DNA from: Chinchilla lanigera
Taxonomy: Eukaryota > Chordata > Mammalia > Rodentia > Chinchillidae
Direction of reading: 5' to 3'
Assembly: GCF_000276665.1 (NCBI RefSeq)
Contig: NW_004955477.1
Location: 4,897,309 to 4,961,308 of the forward strand
DNA: 64,000 bases
Made by a program: the position numbers and the translations under genes. Below, one piece after another: positions 22,299 to 34,560 of the stretch. Every line of letters starts with the position of its first letter. Position 1 is the stretch's first letter. The notes beneath the pieces are model-generated. The model worked only from the letters and a program-made list of their open reading frames with translations. It had not been told where the DNA came from and made no database searches.

Positions 22299-24859
22299 TT
22301 GACCAAAAATACACAGTAGTCATGGTTAAATTTTGATGAAAGACTAACAGTTGACATGAAAATTTATTTATTTATAGTTTATAGCTTTTTAAGGTAAAAA
22401 GCTGATGGCTGATAACATTACGGTAAGGTCATTTGACCAAATTTTACATAATCTTTATTACATTTATGGAAAATAAGTCATTTATTTAGCAAAAGTAATA
22501 AGTCAAATTTAAATAGTTATAGTCACTCAAAATACTTTAAGGCAAATAATTTAAAAATCTTGAACTGTTTAGATTTATTTTTTTCCTAAGTGATCAAAAA
22601 CTGAATGAAGGCAGTGAAAAAAGTACAAGAAATTATCTTGATAAAGCAAAAAATCTTTGTTTCCTGGGCCTGTTTTGTAAATTTTATTAAGAGCATTTCT
22701 GCATTTTAAGAAATGCTTATTAGTTTAAACATAGTGAATTAGATTCTAGTGTTATATGAGTTTTTTATGTTTACTTTTCAGAAAAATTTATAAATAAGTT
22801 CTTAAAATTATAGCTGCTTTATTCACACTCAGATTTCCTTTTATAAGACTCAGTGACTTGTAAGATTCTCTGAATTTTCTGCTACCTTCAGTTTGGACCG
22901 GCTGGCCTTTTTTCTTCACTCTTCTCTCTCTGCCTGCTTGCCTTTCTGCCTGTCCCCTGCCCTGCGATTTTGGAACAATCTTGCCACTCTACTTCAGGAG
23001 CAAATTTTTATTTTATCATATATGATCCATTTTTGGCCCCCAAAAGTTATTTTTTTATCTTACCATAAATATATCCTCATACATAAAACTCACTGATTCT
23101 TTTCTGCCTTCTTTCCTTTCTTAAATTTATATTTGAAAACATTTCATTAAGAAACTTCACATTCAGGTAAAATTATTTTCTCAATAAAATGTGTTTGTCT
23201 TTTCATAGTTTTCTCATCAAAATACATCTTAATTTTTATTTTATTTGTATATAAAATTATGTACATTAAATAGACTTTTTCATGCTTAATAACTTTAATA
23301 TTTAGTGGAGACCCATGAAGGTAATGGTCCTAAATTGTGTTTTTCATCAGCAGATAAGAAAACATATTTATTAATAGACCCAAACGTCGTCTTTTAAATA
23401 GAGAATTTTAAAAAAACAAGAGAAATGAAATTTATACTTAGAAATAATTGTCTCATTTATAATTACCTAATGCATTTTTTTCCCTAGATTACTTGTGAAG
23501 CTGAGATAGGACATAAGCATTGTCACCATTATTTTACACCATTTCTTTCTAAGAAAAGCTGTAACTGTTAACTACTCTATTTGATACACAGGAAGCGATG
23601 GACGTTGTATTATAGTGTTATATGCACCTTCTTAGATCAAACTTAGGCCTTTATGATCTTAAACATCCAATGATGACAATTGTAACCCTTCTTATCCTTG
23701 AAATTCAGACAAAAGTTACACTCATTTTATCAATAAATTGATGAGACAGTACTATAGTAATATAAATTTATCACTTTATGAAGACTTTAATCCAAATTAT
23801 AATAAAATGGAACAAGGTAAGGTCACCTGTTCATATGGGTAAATTTTTAAGCTTTTCATTTGTGGTCTTTATTGATACTGTGAACCAAAGTTGTTAGGTA
23901 TAGCAGTTCCCATAGCAGCATGAATTTTAAAAAGTTTTTGTCGTACCCCTTCTGCCCTGTGGTTTCAGTGTCAAGTGAGTTTAATAGTTAACTCTTGGAT
24001 GTTTGCATTTTAGCTAGAATGGACTGAAATGAACTTCTAAGCAAACGAAAATACAAAAGAGTTAACAGATTCAAAATAGGAAAAGGAAAGAAAATCATGA
24101 ACAAAAAAGCTTCATTTATAATTACCTAATGTATTTATTTGTACTTCTGAAGCTTGTAATTGTACTTTGAGAATTATCTCCTGATAAGAAATTCTTAAAT
24201 TAGGCACATAAATCAAACAAAAATATTAAATTACACAGAGCTATAAGTAAATTCACTAGAAAAAGGCCATAATGTATTGCTACGAGCGCAGTTGTATGAC
24301 AAAGCATAAGAAAAGATCCCTGCTGACCAAGAGCCACATGGCCACAGGAACCCCTAGCAAAGCTATTCCTGGGAATTGCTGGGGCAGCTTACCTTGACCA
24401 GTTTGAATGCAATTCTGCCACACATTACTACCCAAGGAAAGCAAAGCTGACCTTCACCTCAGACCATCCTGCAAAGAACAAATGGCTCCTGCCTAAAGAG
24501 ACTCTATATGGGAATACTTACCCAAAAGAGTCTCTAGAGGAGGTCTGCCTTACTTCTTATGGATGGAATGCTTCCAAAATATCCCAGATGAACTCAGCAG
24601 GGAGCCACTGCACAGAATGGGGCTCCATGGGAAAGAAGACTGACCAGGGCAGAAAAAGGCATGCTGTGGCCATAGAGAATGCAGCAGGGCCTCTTCCAGG
24701 AGTTGTTGTTTCTGAAGGTTGGTGTTGCTTTCTTTCCTTTTGTGGTCCCCAGGTGTGTCAGTCAACAAACCAACCAACCAAACAGAAAATGAGTACAAAA
24801 AGATTCTTGAAAGAATAATTTATTTGGAAGTGGCAGAGCCTTGCAGTAAGTGCATGTAC
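22299..24859. other. DOCK1: AT-rich intron sequence; 20-bp exact repeat pair
   Basis: TCATTTATAATTACCTAATG occurs at 23453-23472 and 24112-24131, same orientation, suggesting a decayed duplicated element. The 24270-24810 part is GC-richer and may be the start of the repeat that follows at 24860. No exon recognised. Confidence 0.5.
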
Positions 24860-25165
24860 CATATTAAGTGATGAGCATATTCAAAGAGGTTGATGCCAGG
24901 GAAAGTTTCTAAAGGCAAAATAAGGAGGATTACATTAGATATTTTAAACAATAATTATTGACCACAATGAATAGTAACAAAAGGGCAACAGTCCAAGGCT
25001 GAACAGATAGTTACTGTGCAGATGTTCCTGTAGAAGTACTTTTGCTATGAGCTTGCTGTGACATCTTTGCATTCTTGTGCTTTTGGCAGAGTCCCTTGTG
25101 ATAGTTAACTGCTGTCATGGGTAGGAGCACTTCCATCACAACCTCTCCTGCTTTCATTTAATTTA
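24860..25165. repeat. unclassified interspersed repeat, copy 2
   Basis: Homologue of 19200-19555 (see there). It is not interrupted by an L1, so it may show the undisturbed right-hand continuation (25165-25740), which I could not classify. Confidence 0.7.
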
Positions 25166-25767
25166 CTGATCAATCTTTTGATTGATTGGTTTGGGTTGAC
25201 ACAGGCAGCAACACCATTTTGATTCAGATGACTTTTCCCAGTTCTTCCACACTTGATGAATGTCCATTATCAATGAATAAGAATTGTCAGTAAATTGTCA
25301 GGGACTTGCACTTGATTTTCTTGAGTGTTATTGAGGACATCTTTATATATATTTTAAAGTTTCAGTTGCAAAAGTCTGTCCTGTAGGTCATTTAGGAAGG
25401 ACTTAAAACAAAAAGTTCAATAAAAATATTTAAGATAGAAGTTGTTTTAAGAGTGATGTTTTGTCCTCTGTGGAAACATGCTCTTTCTATAGCTAGTAAA
25501 AACCCTGAAAGGAAGCTCACTACTTATTTTTGGTGATGGTCTCAGCCTGCGTGTTTGGCCATTGTGTGTCTTCCTTCTGTCTGTGTCACACTGCTGCATC
25601 ACTATTGCTCTGTGAGTCTTCATTCTTCTTCTCAGTCTTTTTATCAGAGGCTACCTGAAGTCCTGCTTCACAGTTATGCTTCATGTAAATAAATCCTTAT
25701 CTCGGTTTTACAAGGAGTTCCCAGGTAATGTAATAGTTTGAAATAATTCATTTATCTTTTTAAGTAT
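25166..25767. other. DOCK1: intron sequence, possibly continuing the repeat to its left
   Basis: No recognisable exon or known repeat. TTACTGATCAATCTTTTGATTGATTGG contains an imperfect palindrome (near 25164-25190). Confidence 0.4.
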
Positions 25768-25781
25768 GAAGTTAGGATTTT

Positions 25782-25884
25782 TTTTTTTTTTTTTTTTGGT
25801 TTTTTTTCGGTACCGGGAACCGAACTCACGACCTTGCGCTTGCCAGGCAGGCGCTTTGCCACTGAGCTAAATCCCCAGCCCCCC
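25782..25884 (-). mobile_element. ID-like SINE, antisense, young copy
   Basis: T-run, then CGGTACCGGGAACCGAACTC, CTTGCGCTTGCCAGGCAGGC, AGCTAAATCCCCAGCC. A perfect 14-bp duplication, GAAGTTAGGATTTT, flanks it (25768-25781 and 25885-25898). The intact CpGs and exact duplication point to recent insertion. Confidence 0.96.
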
Positions 25885-25898
25885 GAAGTTAGGATTTT

Positions 25899-27839
25899 GA
25901 TCTTAGTACCAAGTTTTACCCAACATAGTAAATGAGATTGTGTGAAATCTAGGAATCCAAAATTATCATAGGCTAAGAGAGCTGAAATTAGACTGAAGCT
26001 TCACGTCTTACAAGAAGTTGCAGAATTTCCCAATCAGTAGCTGTTGTCTAAGTCATAATCAGCAACTCAAATGTGCTTCTCTGAACACCCAGTGGCTGCC
26101 TAGAATGCTTTCAGAATACCTTAACCAGTATGAAAATTGTCACTTTTATCAGCTTGAGGTTTTAAGAGTTTTTCTGGGTAAGGTTAGCATAGATAGCCCT
26201 GATTTTTCTCATTTGCAATTGCTCTGCTTCAAAGCAGCCAAATTCTGTCTTACCTCCTTGTCAGGAAAGATTTATCAGCCAAAATCTTCGGGTTGGTCTG
26301 TTCTTACAAAGATGTTATTACTTTTGCAAAATACTCCTTGCCACATTTGGTATAAATATTTAAACCAAACCATTTTCTGATGAGAAATGATGGCTGTGAT
26401 TTTCATGCGTTGTTCTGTTTCTTGTTAATTTGTAAAAAATATAGTTGTCTTTGTCCTGTTTCCTGGCCCCAGTGGAATCAGTCAAATTAACTTTCCATGT
26501 GTCCAGATGTTTAGAAATTTATAAGTACAGTTAACTGTATGCCAGTCAATATGCTGGTCCTTTATGAATATTCTCTAGGATGTGGCCAGAATGCATCTAT
26601 AAGCAGGTCCTTGGAGTTTTTCTGTAGGGGCTCCAGGGTAGAAGTGGGGTTTCTGGGTCTTGCTTCAGCATGCGTATTGCCTCACTCATTAAAAGAACCA
26701 CTAGTTCTGTTTTAAAACATTTCTCTCCATTGTCGACCAAGAGTAAAATCAACCTAGTCACGGATGAGGAAAATGACATGTATTTGGGGTTAATTAGGAT
26801 TGCTATCTGGGAAAACAGATTCAAGCAGTCCTGAAAATGTACTCTGAATTTTATAGAATGACAGCTGTATTTATAGATTTACACCCCAAGGAGGGTTGGA
26901 AATTACATCACTCATTAGTCAGGAATTGTGATAGATGCTGGCAAAAGCCATGCTGTCTTGTAAGGAAGGAATTGGGTGTGTTCTCATTCTCTGGAGTTTG
27001 TAGGAAGGAGTCTGTTGTGTGTGAGGTCAACAGAGCTTACACAAAGTATAGGAAACTGAGATTTGGCCCAGTTCAAAGGTTAGCACACTAAAGGTTAGCC
27101 TGCATGGGTTGTGTCTGGTGGGGTGAGTATCTGTAGCCAGTTCAAGGATTTACCTGCACACTGTGTCTGAGACCATACTTGATAATGATCTTGAATCCAT
27201 TTTTAGTGCCTAGAATGAGTGCCACTCCATTCTGAATTTCTTGTCACTATGTCCCCTTGCAACCAGTGCCATTCATAGCTAGAGGAATGTCACTCTGATG
27301 GGAGTGAGAAGTAGATATGTGTGCAAGAGGCTGGCAGTGAATTCTGACCTAGAATGTTTGCTCTGCAAAAAAACCTTCTTCCATTGCCAGATCTGGGTCC
27401 TGGAGGCCAAGGCTTACAGCGTGCTGGCTGTTTCCAACCTTGTCTTCACACTTGTCACTCCTTGAGGACATGGAAAGGGAGGATGCGTCCAGCTGGGTTT
27501 GTTGGGCTATAACAGGAGACATCTTTTGGCACAGACAATCGCATTGGGCCACAGCCTGTGTGGAACTGGCTCAAAAGAGAACTCTGTGAGTGCTGTCCCT
27601 GCCACCCTCTGCTCACAGAAGAGTCCAGCCATCCTCTCTTTTCTGTTTTCTCTTGCTGTAAAGGATTGCATGATGTCTGCTCACAGTGCAGAGGGTGGAT
27701 TTGCTTTACTCACTCCCCTCATTGAAGTGCTAAGCTTTTCTGGAAAGACCCTGATAGACTTAGCAGGAGTAATCCTTGACCAGCTACCTGGGCATCTTGT
27801 AACCCCATCATTTGACACATAATTAACTGTCACCAAGCG
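25899..27839. other. DOCK1: intron sequence, nothing recognised
   Basis: No exon or repeat identified; short ORFs have no domain. Confidence 0.5.
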
Positions 27840-28030
27840 CTTTCTCTGAAAAGCACTCTAATTTCCTGCCTGGTTCTCGCCATAGCACCTCTACACCATT
27901 ACCATGTGAAATCATTGTGCTTCCTTCCTTGTGACCTGCTTATCTTCTGTGCCCCCTGCATAGAAGGAGAGCTCCTGATTTTAAGTCCTGTTTATCTTAG
28001 ATTTACTCTATTGCCGGGACTTGCAACTGC
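27840..28030 (+). repeat. L2 3'-end relic
   Basis: CCATAGCACCTCTACACCAT, GCTTATCTTCTGTGCCCCCTG, CATAGAAGGAGAGCTCCTGA follow the order of the L2 3' end (CATAGCACTTATCACC ... TAGAATGTAAGCTCCATGAG). Confidence 0.5.
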
Positions 28031-28379
28031 CTGTGGACTTCTGCACTCCTTCAATGCATGTATGTTAAAGGAAGGAGATGTACATGGACATGCAGAAGAT
28101 GACACATGACAGCCACATGTGTGTGTGGTTCATTTGCTGTAACTTCTGGGCTCAGTTGGAACAGCTGCTTTTGGATCTGATTGGCTTGATCATGGGGAGC
28201 AGGAGGTTGTCTTTGAGGAGGAGTAACAGGGAAAGAAGGGAGAAGAAGATTCTGGAGAGACTTAGAGTGCAGGGTTATCTGTGAGCAGTCTTATGAAATC
28301 TGGATGGTCTTTACCTGGCTTCTGACATATTGATCATCCACGGTTGTGGAACTGTGATGGGGGTGGAGGGTGAGGGGGG
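28031..28379. other. DOCK1: intron sequence, nothing recognised
   Basis: Purine-rich around 28190-28265; otherwise unremarkable. Confidence 0.4.
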
Positions 28380-28600
28380 AGCAGTTTAGTCTATCTACAT
28401 TCATGATACGTTTTTGTCAAAATTACAGAAAAATTCCCATAAACAGAAAAGTAGAGAGAAGGCTGAAATGCACACTTATATACCCATTGCACAATTTCAA
28501 CAATTACAAACTTATTTCTATGTGCTCCTCTCCTATATTTTTTAGAGCAAGTCCTAGCCTTCAGAGCATTTTGTTAAGGTTATAATACTCAGGGAATGAC
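28380..28600 (+). repeat. old interspersed repeat, probably L1-derived
   Basis: AAAAGTAGAGAGAAGGCTGAAATGCAC, TATACCCATTGCACAATTTCAACAATTAC, TTTTAGAGCAAGTCCTAG resemble a common mammalian repeat reading AAAGTAGAGAGAATAGTATAATGAACCCC...CAACAATTATCAAC...AAAGCAAATCCCAGAC. Family assignment is from memory. Confidence 0.45.
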
Positions 28601-30837
28601 ATTGTTCTGGAGTGGGAGGATGTGCCCTGGGGCTGGTCTCCATGCCAGTGTCCTGCAGTCCCCCTGGGCATCCCATTCTTGCTCTGTGCTAAGGTGAAGG
28701 GCCTTTGACTCATTAGCATGCTGTGAGAGAAAGCCAATGAATGGGCAGTAATGGCTTGTGAGCCTGCTTTTGCAATGTGACTTGACTACTTGAAAGCTGG
28801 CTAAATAGATTATGTGCTGCGGAAGAAGATGACTCTTGCATATAATCTGTGGTGTAGAGTGAGCAGATTTCTAAAGCAAGATACAAAGAGAAAGAAAAGT
28901 CGACACTTCATAATTTGTGCATTTGTTGCTTTTTTTCCCATGTGATTATGTTGTTGCCCACATATCTGACAAAAGCTGTGAAAATTAAAGTGTAAATCCT
29001 ATTATAGAAATGAAAAGTTTCAGTGTAATTAAATTAAGCCCAGGACCACCGAGGTTTAGGATTTATGCCCATAAAATATTTTACATTAATGTTACAGAAT
29101 TTGGAGTACAATGAATCAATGTAAATGAGCACTAACTTTTAAGTTAGTTCATGGCATTGGCTATACTTGCAAGAAGGCTTTGAATAAAGGTGAGTGACCT
29201 GGTAGAGCCTGTACTCTGATTTCCATGGGCTCCTTTCCTTTGCTGCTGTGAAACAGACCTATGGGAGGTTTAGTCCAGTTAATACCGAATCAGTTCTTTA
29301 TTAAGACGTAATCTTTCCATATTCTTATATTGACAGTCACTTGAGCAACTGATATTTTATTTCAGAGTATTATCTACTTTTTGTTATGTCCTTTATTTGT
29401 TTTATTGGGGAGCATAGGACTTCATAAGTGAAAGTTTGAACATTTAAAGAGTAAAGTCAGTGGCATGACTTGGTTCCAGCAGTGGTTGAATATTCCTGAT
29501 AGATTACTTTTTTATGTCTGCCATTCCATGGTAGCCCTTTGGTTTGTTTATTTATTTTTGTTGTTGCTCTCATTTTTCCCAGTGGTTGGAAGCTAACAGT
29601 GAGCAGGAATGGGAAATGTGCTTTCCCTCAAATCCTGGATCTTGTGGTCTTTTCTTCACTGTGACAGATCCGCTTCTAGATAATGTTCCTTAGTTATCCT
29701 TTTGCAGTTTCATTTTTGAGCAATACAGAACTTAAAACTGTAGGCTGAGGAATTTAAATTCTTTCATTTTTGCTTTTTAAGGTGAATGATTCTTATAGTT
29801 AGCAAGCAGAGTCAAACCCTCCATGATAATGGTGGAAACATCAGTTATGGCAACTTTATGAAGTCTGAGGGCAAAGCCCCAGATACCTGTTGGGACTTGC
29901 TCTTAAGAACTCATATTCCTTTTTCCATGATGATTAGGTCCATAAGAGGAAATTTATATCTCTGGAAATTGCTCTATTCATCAATTTCCTTTACTTTAAG
30001 TCATAGACAAGAAAAGATGAATATTTAATGCAGACTTACAATAAAATGTACCTTATAATTTTTTTTGATGGACCGGTATTCAACTGTATCTTCATAAACA
30101 AATTAAAGTAATATCTCTTGAGCTTACCCACAGTGGAAAATAGATCTTAAACTCAGAGCTACTTTGAAGTAGTTTTGTTAACTTGATAGATGTTGTACAT
30201 AGAGAAAAATTGGGGTTGGAGCTAATTTTGCCACAGTCACTTAATGTACCACTCATATAGCATTCTGGAATACTTTAATTAGATAGCTGTGCTGATGACT
30301 TCTAATGAATGCTGCCAGCTGTGAACCCAGAAGAGTGACTCTTTTAAATACTAGTGGAATATAAACATCATTTTCCCTTCTGGTTTTTTCATGCCTTCAG
30401 AAAACTTTTATTTTTCATCTATAATATGGTACCTTTTTCATCTCTTATTCTGTTTATCACTCTATATTACAATCTACTTTTATTATTTATGGTTTTGAAG
30501 AGACCATTTGTTTAAACAGTGGTATCTTAGAAAGGCCTTATTGGAGGGAGCTAGAAGAATCGGCTCAATTTCAGTTTCTTAACTCGATTTCAGTTTCAAT
30601 CCCATTATAATTTATTGATCACCTATCAGATGCTCAGGACTATTGCTTAGCAAATTTACTTCCTGAGAGTCTTAAGTGTCACCAGTTTAAAAACATGGAA
30701 TTGGAAGAGTAATTATTCCAAATCACAGATAAGGACATCAGAGTTAAGCAAGCAGCCTGGTCTGTAGGCAAAATATTAGAAGGGAGCTGTCCACCACGTT
30801 GGTGCTGATTAAGGATTGGCTTGTTATACAAGCACAT
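28601..30837. other. DOCK1: AT-rich intron sequence, nothing recognised
   Basis: Unique-looking, with no insertion for over 2 kb. Possible regulatory content cannot be judged from one sequence. Confidence 0.45.
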
Positions 30838-30853
30838 CATGCCCTCTTTTCTT

Positions 30854-30977
30854 TTCTTTTCTTTCTTTCTTTCTTTTTTTTTTTTTTTTTTGGTTTTTCT
30901 CCGGTACCAGGAACCAAACTCACCACATTGCGCATGCCAGGCAGGCGCTTTTGCCGCTGAGCTAAATCCCCAGCCCC
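30854..30977 (-). mobile_element. ID-like SINE, antisense, with target duplication
   Basis: CT-rich and T-rich tail, CCGGTACCAGGAACCAAACTC, TGCCAGGCAGGCGCTTTTGC, AGCTAAATCCCCAGCC. A perfect 16-bp duplication, CATGCCCTCTTTTCTT, at 30838-30853 and 30978-30993. Confidence 0.96.
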
Positions 30978-30993
30978 CATGCCCTCTTTTCTT

Positions 30994-31865
30994 AAACTGT
31001 TTCACACCCACTGCATGATTAATGTGTTCTGAGACCTGAATTTACTTCATATGCTACATGAAACAAGACAGAATGCACATAAATGAATAAACAAACACAT
31101 AAATTAAACATAAATTGTACAGTGAGTGTCAGTCCTCTATGTTGATAGAGTTTTAATAAATTTTTCTTTCCACGTGGGGACTGTAATCTGTGATCAGATT
31201 TGTACTGTTTGCAGTTTGTAGTTAGTCTAAACTTCATCATCCTCTTTTTTCCCTCTGTTTTTGGCTACTGAAGGGAGGGCTTCTGTCCCCATTGCTTGAT
31301 TTTGAATGCAGGCTAGACCATCTAAGATGACCATACTGTGCTGTACTTATTCCTGCACACATTTGCCATTAGGAGAGCAAGTTCTTCAGTCCTCTGGCCC
31401 GTGCTTCCTTCTAGTCCCTGGAGCTTGGCTATATACCTGTGTGATACATTTCCTGGGACAGTGGGGACAAGCCCCAGTTCAGCTTGGGTCTTCAGTGTTT
31501 TGCTTCATAACCCCATTCTTCTGCTTCTGCATAAGCCTCTCCCTGAGGTGAGCTGGACCAGGCTGTTTTAAACAAACAGACCTCATTATTAGGGCAACCA
31601 GGGTGTGTATGTGTAGGACCACAGTGACCACAATCTTTGTTCTTGGTTACTTTCATTCTCCTGGTTGAAAGAATGCATAGCCTTGTATATTTTTTCTTTG
31701 TTTTCTCATCTCCCATGTGATGAGATTCTGCTTTGGCCTGGCAGACATGTAGAATTCCTTCTGAAGTTACCCAGCCACCTCTTTTGTCCTTGTCCATCCA
31801 CTTAGACAGTAAATTTCCTTGCCTGACCAATGTTTGTCAAATTAGTTTTCTGGTTTTTTACTTAA
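30994..31865. other. DOCK1: intron sequence, nothing recognised
   Basis: No exon or repeat identified. Confidence 0.45.
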
Positions 31866-32103
31866 GTCTGTTTTTTTCCCATTGATTAGTTGATTAAACC
31901 TAGAGCCTCACGAATGCTAGGAATGTACTAGTCCACTGTGCTATATCCCTCGTCCTTGTTATTTTGAAGTAGGATCTTGTTAGGTCATCCAGGCTAGCCT
32001 TCAACTTGTGATTCTCCTGGCTCAGCCTCCTGAGTAGTTGGGATTACAGGCATGCAATACTGCACGTAGCTTTCCGGTTTTTTTTTTTTTTTTTTTTTTT
32101 TTT
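31866..32103 (-). mobile_element. B1 plus ID chimeric SINE (B1-dID type), antisense
   Basis: From left: a degenerate antisense ID-like part (CTAGAGCCTCACGAATGCTAGG ... TGTGCTATATCCCT, 31890-31955) joined to an antisense B1 part (AAGTAGGATCTTGTTAGGTCA ... GGGATTACAGGCATGCAATAC, 31960-32070). A T-run of 25 at 32079-32103 abuts its 5' side, an odd place for an A-tail, so a second insertion may be present. Confidence 0.7.
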
Positions 32104-32539
32104 CACTACTTATAAATGGGATTTGTATATGATGTTCTTCTATTGGTTCTTCTTTCACTTCTCCTGACACATTATGTGTTAGTGCAGTACAAGTGGAAAT
32201 TTGACCCCTGTTGTTACAGTTCTCCCAACCAAAGAAAACAGAAGACCTGTTGTCCTCAGCTCTCCTTCTGAAGGGTGGCTCCTGTTTCGCAAGGCCACAT
32301 AGCAGCATTCAGAGGACCTATCTTTGAGAGACTGTTTCTCCATTGTTCATGGTCTGCATGTTGCTGTCCCCCTCCTTCCATCTCCCGTTATCTTTTCTAC
32401 TTACTCTGTCAGCCTCTCATTTGCAATTCTGTGACACTGTGGTACCTCAAGGCTGAATTGCAGATCACCACATTTCTGATCATTTCAGCATAGAGCCGAG
32501 TGGCACTGTTCTGATCAGAATACTTCAAAAGGTGTTGTC
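32104..32539. other. DOCK1: intron sequence, nothing recognised
   Basis: No exon or repeat identified. Confidence 0.45.
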
Positions 32540-32640
32540 TGGCTGGGTGTAGAAATGCTGTGCTGGGCATCTGTGTTTATCATTTTACAGACTAGGAAAC
32601 TAGTGTTCAGAAAGGAAAAGTGATATACTAAGCGTGGCTT
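32540..32640 (+). repeat. MIR relic
   Basis: CATTTTACAGACTAGGAAACTAGTGTTCAGAAAGG is the MIR core (TTTTACAGATGAGGAAACTGAGGCTCAGAGAGG). Confidence 0.7.
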
Positions 32641-34384
32641 GATATTTATTTCTCCTTAGCACTATTAACTTTCATGACTTGTTACATTAAAATGGTTCTT
32701 GGGAAAATTACATTTGACCTGTAAATGTGCCTGAATAATATGTACTTATGTATATGGGCACATGCATGCATCACTTACCCTAAGGGGTTGTAGCTTGGGA
32801 ATCAGGTGTCTGATTCTGGCTCAGCTTGTGCTTAGCAGTGCAGTTTCTGAATGTGTCTTTCCTCCAGCTCCCAATTCCTGCATCTGGACAGTATGCAGAT
32901 AAGTAGATAGCTTCTCTGACCCCTTCCAGGGCTGGCACTGTCTTTCGCATTTATGCTGCTTAAGAACTTGTGTGGAGGGAGAAAACCACTTGAACATATT
33001 GAAATGTGGGTACGGGATTCATAGATGGTTGAAAAATAAGATGATTGTCCATAAAAGATGAATAGCAAGCATTCCCCATTTATATGGCTCTTACTGCTTA
33101 ATTCTCATTAAAAGTGTTATTCTGGCTCTTGGTTCTATGCAACACACACTAGGTTATTAAATGCACTTTATGGATCATTTGTTTAATGTGACCAAACTAA
33201 AAATTAAGAAGCACATTACTCAGTGTTCATAAAAATGAATGTTTCAAATGGACAAATTCATTCCATTTTTGTATTCTACTTTAATGTAGAGCTGTAATGG
33301 GGTTACAGATAGATACTCTGCTTGGACATTTATAAGCCGATGATGCCTGTTGAATACCTTTTATGAAGATTAATATTTTTTACTCTGTGCCCATTACCAG
33401 CCCATCAATCATCCTCATTTTCGCTCTTACAGCTGAGGATGAGCAGATGTCGAATGATTGGAGTCTGTAATCATTGTGGATCACACTGGGGAAAGAGGGC
33501 ATACAAGGTGGCTGGAGTGATCCCCACAGCCGATTTGCATGGAGTCTGGGCCCACTGGGCTGCCTGCCCCTTTTCTGGCTGCCACAGCAGAGTTGCTTCA
33601 GTCTTTTTCTGTGCATGGCAAAGAAAGCAAGGAAGATGGCTAATGTTAGCTTTTCTTGCCACTGTGCCTTGAGTTGGTGCTAACAGATACTGAGAAGTCC
33701 TAAAGTCATATACATGTGACAGTGTATCTGGTAGGAGAAAGCTGTGGCCTTGACTCTGGAGGGACCAGTTCATTGCATTGAGAAATTGCACATGAGGTTG
33801 TCAGCATATGTTTCCTTGCATATTCATAGTGTGCTTTCCAAGGAAAACAGGATGTGAACCATGAATGTAATTTAAAGTGTTTTAGTTGCCACATTAAAGA
33901 ACATATAAAGCAATTGGTGAAATTCATTTTGATAACAAGTTCTATCTAAAATATCATCACAGTGTGAATTCAATCTAAAATTTACTAATAGCATACTTTA
34001 TATTGCTTTTTTTTTTTTTTAGCACCAAGCCTATGAAATTATTGTGTATTTTACACTTACAACACCTCTCAGTTTGGGTGCTGAAGTTTGCTTAGACACT
34101 TGATCCTTATTCTTATCACTTAATATAATTTAACATAGAAAAATAAGGCCCACATATTCAAGTTGTTCTAAACAGTTGTTTTCAATAGGTCAGTCAAGTA
34201 TCATTTTACATTTGGGTTTACAGTGTATTAATTAAATAAATTAAAAATTTTATTCTTCAGTGGCACCAGCTAAATTTTAAGTGCTCAGTGAGTACCATAT
34301 CCAACAGCACCATTGTGAAGGATTAGTTTTCCTTTGTGAACATTTAATTGAAAGGATAGATTTTGTACACTATTACTTCTATCG
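32641..34384. other. DOCK1: intron sequence, nothing firmly recognised
   Basis: T-run at 34008-34020 with no attached SINE. Overlapping ORFs near 33380-33800 have no recognisable domain. Confidence 0.45.
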
Positions 34385-34560
34385 ATTTTAACAGCTACCA
34401 TTTATTGTGTGATGTTTGCTAAATACACACATGGTATCATTTAGTTCTCAGAGTAAACCTGAGAGATTTACAGCAGCCCCATTTTGCAGATAAGAAGAAA
34501 AATTGAGACCTACAGAGTTTAAGTAAATTGCTCAAGCTCTGTAGCCAAGAGTGAGCAGGC
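34385..34560 (+). repeat. MIR
   Basis: TACCATTTATTGTGTGATGTTTGC, CATTTAGTTCTCAGAGTAAACC, CCCATTTTGCAGATAAGAAG, TTTAAGTAAATTGCTCAAGC: a good, nearly full-length MIR. Confidence 0.85.
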
